From contig RFHX01000311.1 in NCBI GenBank assembly GCA_003695725.1, forward strand, positions 1 through 5,907: a stretch of DNA of 5,907 nt, read 5' to 3'. Below, piece after piece: positions 1 to 5,901 of this stretch. Numbering within the stretch: position 1 is the first letter of the stretch; every line of letters begins with the position of its first letter. Below the pieces are notes generated by a model. It had not been told where the DNA came from. It searched no databases and saw nothing but the letters and a program-made list of their open reading frames with translations. The DNA comes from Candidatus Schekmanbacteria bacterium. Lineage in GTDB: Bacteria; Schekmanbacteria; GWA2-38-11; J061. The position numbers and the translations under genes are program-made.

Positions 1-2
1 AT

Positions 3-443
3 TATACATTAAATGCTCATTTAACATATATTCCCAAAAGTAAACGAAATAAATTGTGTGATGAGTACGACATAATGATGGATAAATATGGCGAAGCAGG
101 AAAAGTTAGATTTGGTTTAAAGGGCGCATATAATGTAGCGTTAGCAAAGATTACACCAATTCCTCCTTTAACAAAGGAACACTTGAGGTGGTTTTTAAAA
201 CAATCAGAAATTCAGCAATTGATAGAAGCTTCAGCAGTAGCGTCTACTCGAGCTTCTGTTAATAAAGTGGTTTTTAGAAATTTAAAAATTTTACTGCCTC
301 CAAAAGGATTATTAGAAAAATTTGAAAATATTGGCAAATTATACATTGATAATTATTTAAAACTTCAAAAAGAAAACCAAAAACTAGCCACTATTCGTGA
401 TTTGCTTTTGCCGAAGTTGGTAGGTGGGGAGATAAGGGTATGA
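3..443 (+). CDS. hsdS: Type I restriction-modification specificity subunit HsdS, C-terminal part (5' end outside window)
   Basis: The frame is open to the left edge and gives 146 residues before the TGA at 441-443, so this is the last part of a longer protein, not a short gene starting at the TTG at 54. HsdS recognises the target DNA sequence and carries HsdM and HsdR in the type I complex. The fragment shows the usual end of a target recognition domain: a DEYDIMMDKYGEAG segment, GAYNVALAKI, then a helical stretch and an LLPP segment like the common 'l.iPP' turn. The last 30 or so residues form the conserved C-terminal helix, with ENQKLATIRDLLLPKLVGGEIRV-type residues (QKLxxxRDxLLPKLxxGEI), typical of HsdS ends. 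The stop overlaps the next start by 4 nt. The fragment is visibly more AT-rich than the next gene. The target sequence cannot be predicted from it. Confidence 0.93.
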   Translation, partial: YTLNAHLTYIPKSKRNKLCDEYDIMMDKYGEAGKVRFGLKGAYNVALAKITPIPPLTKEHLRWFLKQSEIQQLIEASAVASTRASVNKVVFRNLKILLPPKGLLEKFENIGKLYIDNYLKLQKENQKLATIRDLLLPKLVGGEIRV

Positions 444-973
444 AGAAGGAAGTGTATCTAGAAATCTACAACGAATGCAACCACAATGCGCGGAAGCTTA
501 TAGAAGCTGCCCAAACACTATGTAGCAAACGATATTTTGCGCAAGCTTATGCGCTTGCTTTCACTGCCCTGGAAGAGATTTCAAAAGGCCAGTTTGCGGC
601 TGATGTATTTACTGGATTGAAGACAGAAGACAGCTTCAGAGCGTTTTACCGTCAACACAGAGAGAAAATTAACAACATTGGTTGGGCTTATTGTGATGCG
701 AGCAGCTACCCTTACAAGTATAAGTGGATTGGTCCTGATGCAGAAGATACGCAAGAAATGAATCCTGCAACGCCGTCATGGGATAAACGCAAATTAGCAT
801 TGTATGTGGACGTAGATTTTTCAGCTAATACGATAACAACTCCTCGCGAGGCAGTCACTGAAAAAGATGCTTATGATATTATCCACGTCGCAGACACTGC
901 TCTGCATCGCATTTGGGAGATTACAGGAGAGTTTGGCGGTATGCAGATTGGTACGAAGGGGTTTATGAAATAA
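440..973 (+). CDS. AbiV-family (HEPN-type) abortive infection protein
   Basis: A 177-residue, mostly helical protein resembling the AbiV family. The best-known member, lactococcal AbiV, is an abortive-infection protein that blocks phage multiplication by affecting translation after contact with a phage protein; whether this homologue does so is unknown. Seen here: an N-terminal helix with NARKLIEAA (16-24), then a helix with AYALAFTALEEISKG (36-50), the 'A..la..a.EE..K' signature of this family. R67 and H73 (RAFYRQH) could be the R-x4-6-H pair of HEPN RNases, but I cannot confirm alignment. A later LALYVDVD segment (119-126) followed by a P/REAVT stretch is also AbiV-like. The ATG at 440 overlaps the hsdS stop as ATGA, and GGGGAG at 426-431 lies 8 nt upstream, so translation is probably coupled to hsdS. 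GC content rises sharply from hsdS into this gene. Confidence 0.78.
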   Translation: MKKEVYLEIYNECNHNARKLIEAAQTLCSKRYFAQAYALAFTALEEISKGQFAADVFTGLKTEDSFRAFYRQHREKINNIGWAYCDASSYPYKYKWIGPDAEDTQEMNPATPSWDKRKLALYVDVDFSANTITTPREAVTEKDAYDIIHVADTALHRIWEITGEFGGMQIGTKGFMK

Positions 974-1019
974 ACTGTCTATACATAATTGATGAGTGGG
1001 TAAATGAAAACTTGAAGTT

Positions 1020-1775
1020 ATGGAATTTAAACAAGATACAATTGAGGATATAGTCGAGAGCGAGAAGCAGATGGTCCTGCATGGAGTAGAGAGGTTTGGT
1101 AATTACTTTATCAATGCCAAAGAATTTAATACGCTGCTCCAACAATTCGTAAAATCCGTTAATCCAGACCGTTTTATTTTCGTGATGTTCCTGGCACAAA
1201 TTCACAAGCACCACCTGCTTGCTCTTTTTTCATCTGTTCGTTTGCATCATATCCAGGCAATGATGAATTTGCGGCAAGTCTTAGAAGCAGGATCTTGTGC
1301 TGCATACGCCATCGCGAATCCTAACCCAGCAGGTTTTGCAGATATTGATGAACATGGAATTATTAATCCAACTAAACGACTTGCCAAAAAGAGATACGAC
1401 TGGCTAGAGGCAAATTTCAAAAAGGGGTCGGACGCTATCAAAAGGATGAAAGACCAGATAAATAAAGCCGCTGCGCATTCCAATATTGTCACCGCTCACA
1501 ACAATTTCAGATTCGATAGCAGGCGAGGAAAACCCATCACGACATTTTTCGATATTGAGGATGACTATCTTGTAAAAACCGACCTTTGGCAAATCGGGAA
1601 TATCGCCATGGGACTAATGGATTTATTCTACGGTGCCAACAAAGATCTTAATGTTATTCAATTCGCAGATGATTTCATTCCGCGACTTAAAACTCTTGAA
1701 ATTAAAAATCAACGTTTGAAGGAGGAAATAATACAATCTGAGAGATACAAGAAAGCTCAGAAATACGAAAAATAA
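1020..1775 (+). CDS. Conserved-looking protein of unknown function in the RM operon
   Basis: A soluble, mainly helical 251-residue protein that I cannot assign to a named family. It has no signal peptide. A helix-rich core spans about residues 50-100, with IHKHHLLALFSSVRLHH (61-77) and MNLRQVLEAGSCAAYAIANP (82-101); the pattern of an R/E-bearing helix followed by an alanine-rich one recalls uncharacterised helical families and possibly HEPN-like folds, but no clear R-x4-6-H pair stands out. A second block, NKAAAHSNIVTAHNNF (148-163), looks conserved because of its clustered H and N residues. The C-terminus from about 223 is charged and coiled-coil-like. The ATG at 1020 is the first good start after the previous stop, 46 nt upstream; its ribosome binding site is weak. 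It ends 3 nt before hsdR, so it is very likely co-transcribed with the RM genes. A defence role is inferred from position only. Confidence 0.72.
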   Translation: MEFKQDTIEDIVESEKQMVLHGVERFGNYFINAKEFNTLLQQFVKSVNPDRFIFVMFLAQIHKHHLLALFSSVRLHHIQAMMNLRQVLEAGSCAAYAIANPNPAGFADIDEHGIINPTKRLAKKRYDWLEANFKKGSDAIKRMKDQINKAAAHSNIVTAHNNFRFDSRRGKPITTFFDIEDDYLVKTDLWQIGNIAMGLMDLFYGANKDLNVIQFADDFIPRLKTLEIKNQRLKEEIIQSERYKKAQKYEK

Positions 1776-1778
1776 TTT

Positions 1779-4700
1779 ATGAGAGCTCTTAACGAATTCA
1801 CACTTACCGAACAACCACTTATAGAATGGTTTAAGGAAATGGGCTATGACTATGAATTTGGGCCTGACCTTTCCCCTGGCCAGGTTACAGCCGAACGAGA
1901 TAATTTTTATGAAGTCGTATTAACAGGAAAACTCAAACGCGCTCTACGACGACTCAATCCCGAACTTCCCGATTTTGCAATTGAAGAAGTGGTACACAAT
2001 TTAAAATCAAATCACCCGAATTTAGAAATCGCGAATAGAGAAATTTACCTCATGCTCACGCGTGGAGTGCGCGTACGCTTCAAAAACAGCACTGGAGAAG
2101 AAATATGGAAATTTGCCCGTGTGCTTGATTTTAAAAACCCGCAGAATAATGAATTCCTCATTGTGAACCAATTTCCCATTCAAGGAATAGAGAAAGTTAG
2201 AAGGCCCGATGTAATTGTGTTTGTAAACGGGATACCGCTCGCAGTGTTTGAACTCAAAAGTCCAGCAACTGAAAGTGCAACGACCTATAGCGCCTATCAG
2301 CAGCTAGAAAAGTACAAAAAAGATATCCCAGAGCTCTTCAAGTATAATCAGGTACTTGTGGTAAGCGATCTTATAGAAGCAAAGCATGGAACAATCTCAT
2401 CTTCATGGGAATGGTTCTCCGTATGGAAGGGAATTGAAAGCGAAAATGAACCTCATAATAACCAAAGTCAACTTGAAATTTTAGCCCGCGGCATTTTTCA
2501 CAAAACACGATTTCTTGACATCATCCAGAACTTCATTGTCTTTGAGGCAGATGCCGAAAGCGATATCAGTAAATACACAAAAAAAATGGCATTGTATCAT
2601 CAATACTTTGGTGTGAATAAAGCAATAAAAGAGACAATAAGAGCCACAAGGCCAAGAGGCAACAAAAAAATTGGCGTATTTTGGCACACTCAAGGATCAG
2701 GAAAATCCCTTTCAATGGTGTTTTATGTAAACAAGGCAAGGAAACTAGAAACACCCCCAAGTCCTACATTTGTATTTCTTACAGACAGGAACGACCTCGA
2801 CGGACAATTCTACAAAACGTTCCTGCGGTGCGGCTATCCGTATGCAAGGCAAGCAGAAAGTATCGAGGACTTAAAGCAGAAAATTCGCGAAGCGCAAGGC
2901 GATCTCATCTTCACCACAATACAGAAATTTGATACTAATCAGGAAGTACTAAGTGAAAAAGAAAATATCATCGTCATCGCAGACGAAGCGCACCGCTCGC
3001 AATACGCAAAACTAGCTGCAACCGTACGGAATGCACTTCCAAACGCTTCTTTCATGGGTATTACAGGCACCCCCATTAGCCTCAGAGACAGGAACACAAA
3101 TCTTGTATTTGGAAATTATATCAGCCAATACAAAATCAACCAAGCAGTGGAAGACGGCGCAACGGTGCCAATTTATTACGAAGGGCGCCTCGTGCCGCTC
3201 CATCTTGCCAATCAATTCATCGACGAAGAATTTGAAGGCTTAACGAGAGAGGTAAAGCTTGAGACAAGAGAGGCGTACAAGCGCAAATGGGCACGCCTTG
3301 AGCAGGCGGTAAGCGCAAGGGACCGCCTGAAAAAAATAGCGCGCGATATTGTAGATCACTTCAACAATCGTGGCATAGAAGGCAAGGGGATGGTTGTAAC
3401 AATTAGCCGAAAAGTGGCAGTCGAAATGTACAAGCTTCTTTCAAAAACCCCCTATGCTCCTGAAGCAGCAGTGGTAATTTCAAATCCTGAAGAGTTTGCG
3501 CACGACATCCAGTCCGAACGAGACAATAAAGAACTGGAAAGAAAATTCAAAAATCCCAACGATCCGCTAAAGCTCGTTATTGTCTGTGATATGTGGCTTA
3601 CGGGCTTTGATGTCCCCCCGCTTCACACAATGTACATTGACAAACCACTCAAAAATCACACGCTCATGCAGGCAATTGCACGCGTCAACAGAATTTTCAA
3701 AGACAAGCCGGGCGGCCTTATCGTTGACTATATAGGCATAGCGGACGATCTAAAAAAAGCACTTGCAATCTATAGCGCGAAAACTCGAAAGGAGGCAATG
3801 GCCCCAATTGAAGAAATTATCAGCAGAATGAAAGAAAAGTATGACATTGTAAGAGCTATGCTACCTGGAGTTGAATACCAAAACTGGAAACAACTCAAAG
3901 GCATAAAGAGGGCCGACGTATTCCAAAAAGCAATAAACACAATCATTACAGATGAAAGAAGCGGCATCATCGACGAAGAAAAGAAAAAACGATTTATAAG
4001 AGAAGCCGAAATGCTTTCTCGTCTCTTCGCCTTCGCTATGCCACATAGAGAAGCAAGTGCAATTCAAGATGATATAGAATTTTTCCGAGCTGTAAAAAGG
4101 GCACTCATAAAGAGAACTATCGTAGTAACTGAAGGAATTAATTCTGAAATTGAATCTGCGGTACGTGAACTTATCTCAAGGGCAATAGCAGCAGAGGGAG
4201 TAGTGAATATATTTCATATGAATGAACAAGGCACATCTGGAACCTCAATATTTGACGAGAGATTTCTTAAAGAAGTAAAAAAGTTAAAATACAAAAATCT
4301 CTCAATAGAGGTGCTGCGCAAACTTCTGCACGATGCCTTAAAAGTAAGAATGAGGAAAAATCTAATCCGCTATAAATCACTTCTTGAGATGCTCGAAGAT
4401 ATCATCGAAAAGTACGAAAATAGAGTTATCAATTCCACCAAAGTTATCGAAAAGCTCATTGAACTCGCAAAAGAAATCCAAAAAACTGAAGCATATAGCA
4501 GGAGAGAAAGGCTGTCAGAAGAAGAAATGGCATTCTATGATGCAATATCAGCAGGAAAAAAGGCAGCAAGAAACAACCAGGCCTTAAAAGAGTTAGTGAG
4601 GGAACTTGTAAAAGTTATCAAAAGAGACTTGGCAATTGATTGGACAAACAATGATATTATTAAAGCAAGGTTACGGGCGAATGTAAGGCGACTTCTTCTG

Positions 4701-4799
4701 CAAAGAGGCTACAAGGCTCAAGAGATCGAGGTAGTGATAAAAGCAATATATCGCCAAGCGCTTTCGCTATATAAGGACTACATACCAACAACTACATAA
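1779..4799 (+). CDS. hsdR: Type I restriction endonuclease subunit HsdR (ATP-dependent translocase/nuclease)
   Basis: A complete 1006-residue HsdR, normal length for the family. With HsdM and HsdS it translocates DNA from an unmethylated target using ATP and cuts at a distance. The N-terminal nuclease domain has the PD-(D/E)xK site at D144 (RRPD), E158 and K160 (FELK), followed by the type I QxxxY motif at Q175 and Y179. The SF2 motor follows: Walker A GSGKS (306-310, K309), DEAH box (402-405), motif III GITGTP (427-432), motif V TGFD (608-611) and motif VI QAIARVNR (631-638). From about 660 the chain is helical and charged, as in the HsdR C-terminal region that docks on the methylase. All key residues are present, so it is probably active. 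The ATG at 1779 is 3 nt after the previous stop; no Shine-Dalgarno is visible, suggesting coupled translation. No frameshift or internal stop. Confidence 0.97.
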   Translation: MRALNEFTLTEQPLIEWFKEMGYDYEFGPDLSPGQVTAERDNFYEVVLTGKLKRALRRLNPELPDFAIEEVVHNLKSNHPNLEIANREIYLMLTRGVRVRFKNSTGEEIWKFARVLDFKNPQNNEFLIVNQFPIQGIEKVRRPDVIVFVNGIPLAVFELKSPATESATTYSAYQQLEKYKKDIPELFKYNQVLVVSDLIEAKHGTISSSWEWFSVWKGIESENEPHNNQSQLEILARGIFHKTRFLDIIQNFIVFEADAESDISKYTKKMALYHQYFGVNKAIKETIRATRPRGNKKIGVFWHTQGSGKSLSMVFYVNKARKLETPPSPTFVFLTDRNDLDGQFYKTFLRCGYPYARQAESIEDLKQKIREAQGDLIFTTIQKFDTNQEVLSEKENIIVIADEAHRSQYAKLAATVRNALPNASFMGITGTPISLRDRNTNLVFGNYISQYKINQAVEDGATVPIYYEGRLVPLHLANQFIDEEFEGLTREVKLETREAYKRKWARLEQAVSARDRLKKIARDIVDHFNNRGIEGKGMVVTISRKVAVEMYKLLSKTPYAPEAAVVISNPEEFAHDIQSERDNKELERKFKNPNDPLKLVIVCDMWLTGFDVPPLHTMYIDKPLKNHTLMQAIARVNRIFKDKPGGLIVDYIGIADDLKKALAIYSAKTRKEAMAPIEEIISRMKEKYDIVRAMLPGVEYQNWKQLKGIKRADVFQKAINTIITDERSGIIDEEKKKRFIREAEMLSRLFAFAMPHREASAIQDDIEFFRAVKRALIKRTIVVTEGINSEIESAVRELISRAIAAEGVVNIFHMNEQGTSGTSIFDERFLKEVKKLKYKNLSIEVLRKLLHDALKVRMRKNLIRYKSLLEMLEDIIEKYENRVINSTKVIEKLIELAKEIQKTEAYSRRERLSEEEMAFYDAISAGKKAARNNQALKELVRELVKVIKRDLAIDWTNNDIIKARLRANVRRLLLQRGYKAQEIEVVIKAIYRQALSLYKDYIPTTT

Positions 4800-4822
4800 A
4801 AGACCTCAACACAAGTAACTCT

Positions 4823-5545
4823 ATGCCCACCTTCAAGTCAATCGCATATCAAATTCTTAAAGAAGCAGACAAGCCGCTTCACAGCAGAGAAATCACGAAA
4901 ATCGCGAAAAAGAGAGGACTGAAAAGTACAGGAAAAACCCCGGAAAAGACAATGGAGGCAATAATCTCTGTTGACATCAAAAAATACAAAGAAAAATCAC
5001 GATTCGTAAGAATAGCGAAATCAACCTTCACCATAAATAAAAACTGGAAGCCGAGCTTTGAAAAAAGCTACAAAATCTCGAAGCTTTCATCAAGACAGAA
5101 GGGAGACATTGCCGAAAATAGAATTATTGAGCTCATCCTGCTCTACGGAAGCAATCTTGCTTGCTATAAGCCAACTTCCGATGACGAAGGAATTGACCTC
5201 ATCATAAAAGACAAAATAACAGAGCATACTTTCTTCATTCAAGTGAAAAGCATCTGGCGCACTCAAGGACCAGTGGTTACTAGCATCAAGAAACACTCCA
5301 TTGTAGATAGGAAAAAACTAGGAATAGTGATATGTGTTTTCGATGTCGAAGAGGGAGAAATCAGTGAATACCTCTGGTTTATTCCCGCAATGGATCTAGC
5401 ACGAAAAGCGCCACTGAATAAAAAATATCAAAGATATATATTCGTCTCAGGACGAAAACAAAGAGAAACAAACAATTGGAATCAATATCTTATCGATAAG
5501 CGTGATCTTGCAGAAACAATACTTGAACAAATGAAAAAAAGATAA
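4823..5545 (+). CDS. HARE-HTH domain protein with PD-(D/E)xK-type nuclease domain
   Basis: A 240-residue two-domain protein. Residues 2-72 look like a HARE-HTH (HB1, ASXL, restriction endonuclease HTH) domain: SIAYQILKEADKPLHSREI, then TPEKTMEAIISVDI, then a basic strand (RFVRIAKSTFTIN). This winged-helix type is known from some restriction enzymes and chromatin proteins, where it has been proposed to read DNA or its modification. Residues 90-240 resemble a PD-(D/E)xK nuclease of the DUF4365/Mrr-like kind: GDIAE (E98), DDEGIDLI (D125) and IQVKS (Q140, K142), with Q-x-K in place of E-x-K as in Mrr-type enzymes. The tail, WFIPAMDLA and NNWNQYLIDKRDLAETIL, also fits such families. It starts 23 nt after hsdR with no visible Shine-Dalgarno, so it is probably read from the same transcript. 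It may restrict modified or foreign DNA; that is inference. A DNA-repair role is a less likely alternative. Confidence 0.82.
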   Translation: MPTFKSIAYQILKEADKPLHSREITKIAKKRGLKSTGKTPEKTMEAIISVDIKKYKEKSRFVRIAKSTFTINKNWKPSFEKSYKISKLSSRQKGDIAENRIIELILLYGSNLACYKPTSDDEGIDLIIKDKITEHTFFIQVKSIWRTQGPVVTSIKKHSIVDRKKLGIVICVFDVEEGEISEYLWFIPAMDLARKAPLNKKYQRYIFVSGRKQRETNNWNQYLIDKRDLAETILEQMKKR

Positions 5546-5557
5546 GTTTTTTATATA
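5546..5557 (+). promoter_or_regulatory. T-run overlapping a TTTATATA box (terminator or archaeal-type promoter)
   Basis: Right after the stop of the nuclease gene are six Ts (5547-5552), and the last three form the start of TTTATATA (5550-5557), an exact match to the archaeal box A core. In an archaeon this could end the operon transcript at oligo-T, start a new transcript about 25 nt downstream near 5580, or both. No GC-rich hairpin precedes the T-run, so it is not a standard bacterial intrinsic terminator. In an AT-rich sequence the match may be chance. Confidence 0.35.
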
Positions 5558-5592
5558 CCCCCTACCTCTCCAACGATCAAAATTCCTGCAGC

Positions 5593-5628
5593 TCCTTGCC
5601 CGGTATCGCCGCATACCGAGCATAAGGA
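5593..5628 (+). repeat. Imperfect inverted repeat (hairpin 1)
   Basis: CGGTAT (5601-5606) pairs with ATACCG (5613-5618) around a 6-nt loop. The stem continues past one C/A mismatch with GC (5598-5599) to GC (5620-5621), and past a 2-nt bulge with TCCTT (5593-5597) to AAGGA (5624-5628), 13 pairs in all. No T-run follows, so it is not a plain terminator. It could be RNA structure or a protein-binding dyad. Confidence 0.55.
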
Positions 5629-5630
5629 AT

Positions 5631-5670
5631 CTTCCCGCATTGCCTCGTTGAAAAAATAACCTGCGGGAAG
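5631..5670 (+). repeat. Perfect 9-bp inverted repeat with 22-nt loop (hairpin 2)
   Basis: CTTCCCGCA (5631-5639) is the exact reverse complement of TGCGGGAAG (5662-5670). The loop contains seven As and little else of note. It begins 2 nt after hairpin 1, so the two form one 78-nt structured block. Read from the - strand, the loop gives a T-run, but that lies inside the stem-loop and not after it, so a minus-strand terminator is not supported. Confidence 0.55.
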
Positions 5671-5698
5671 TTTGCATCCCAAATCTCTCGTCTTCCTA

Positions 5699-5821
5699 TT
5701 CCCTCTTTCCTTTTTCCCTTCACTTGCCTTTTCCTTATGCCTTCTCTTGCTTTTTCTTTTTCTTCTCTCTCCTTCCTTTTCCTTTTTGCCCTTATCCTTG
5801 CCATTCCTCTTGCTCCTGCCA
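5699..5821 (+). other. Long pyrimidine-rich tract
   Basis: Between 5701 and 5820 only 11 of 120 bases are purines by direct count. Uninterrupted pyrimidine runs cover 5699-5721 (23 nt) and 5750-5787 (38 nt). Most purines are single Gs in recurring CTTGC words (5723, 5746, 5797 and 5809). Parts are mirror-symmetric, such as TTCCTTTTCCTT at 5773-5784. It could serve as an oligo-T type terminator, a U/C-rich leader of the next gene, or a spacer that forms unusual DNA structure. No function can be read from it. Confidence 0.6.
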
Positions 5822-5828
5822 ACCTCCC

Positions 5829-5853
5829 AGTTGCCATTGACAAAGTGGCAACT
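5829..5853 (+). promoter_or_regulatory. Perfect 8+8 bp dyad upstream of the next gene
   Basis: AGTTGCCA (5829-5836) and TGGCAACT (5846-5853) are exact reverse complements separated by 9 nt. The centre lies about 60 nt before the ATG at 5902, a suitable place for a repressor operator. As RNA, a U-G and a U-A pair would lengthen the stem to 10 bp. Either a protein-binding site or a leader hairpin is possible. Confidence 0.45.
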
Positions 5854-5860
5854 ATTTGTT

Positions 5861-5879
5861 AAAACTGAGCAAGTTTTTT
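5861..5879 (+). terminator. Weak terminator-like stem with six Ts
   Basis: AAAACT (5861-5866) pairs with AGTTTT (5872-5877) around a 5-nt loop, and the Ts run on to 5879. The stem has only one G-C pair and is weak. It might act together with the dyad just upstream as an attenuator, or mark the end of transcripts entering from the left. It is a low-confidence call. Confidence 0.22.
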
Positions 5880-5887
5880 CCATCTCC

Positions 5888-5895
5888 AAGGAGGG
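5888..5895 (+). promoter_or_regulatory. Strong Shine-Dalgarno sequence
   Basis: AAGGAGGG matches the 16S rRNA anti-Shine-Dalgarno, with the GGAGG core (5890-5894) 7 nt before the ATG at 5902. It is much the strongest ribosome binding site in the window and is the reason for calling a gene start at the right edge. Confidence 0.8.
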
Positions 5896-5901
5896 CACGT
5901 A

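Larger units (their letters stand above)
5546..5901. other. 356-nt intergenic region between the RM operon and the next gene
   Basis: No reading frame here is convincing on either strand. The frames that stay open owe it to the pyrimidine-rich tract: Leu/Phe/Ser/Pro-only translation on the + strand, Lys/Arg/Glu-only on the - strand. From left to right the stretch holds a T-run with a TATA-like box, two neighbouring inverted repeats, a long pyrimidine tract, a short perfect dyad, a weak AT-rich stem with six Ts, and a strong ribosome binding site. Each is listed separately. It probably contains the end of the operon transcript and the promoter or leader of the next gene. Confidence 0.8.

Noticed and set aside
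54-443. A complete small gene starting at the TTG at 54.
   Set aside because: The frame is open upstream to the window edge with HsdS-like sequence, so this is the tail of a longer protein.
974-1019. TATACATAAT at 980-989 as a promoter for the 251-residue gene.
   Set aside because: It resembles a -10 or TATA element, but no matching -35 element is seen and the 46-nt gap inside a same-strand gene cluster is short. Chance similarity in AT-rich sequence is likely.
963-1814. Minus-strand open frames across the 251-residue gene (963-1214, 1247-1492, 1404-1592, 1623-1814).
   Set aside because: They lie opposite a longer, well-formed gene, overlap one another, and show no domain or ribosome binding site.
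2689-5272. Shared words ACTCAAGGA(T/C)CAG in hsdR (near 2690) and the nuclease gene (near 5260).
   Set aside because: A short match between two coding regions with unrelated surrounding sequence; in hsdR it encodes the invariant Walker A region. Probably chance.
5551-5898. Minus-strand open frames (also 5577-5843) giving Lys/Arg/Glu-rich proteins.
   Set aside because: The charged stretch is simply the purine-rich complement of the pyrimidine tract, which has few stop codons in any frame. Two frames look alike, no ribosome binding site or known domain is seen, and the ends run into the inverted repeats.
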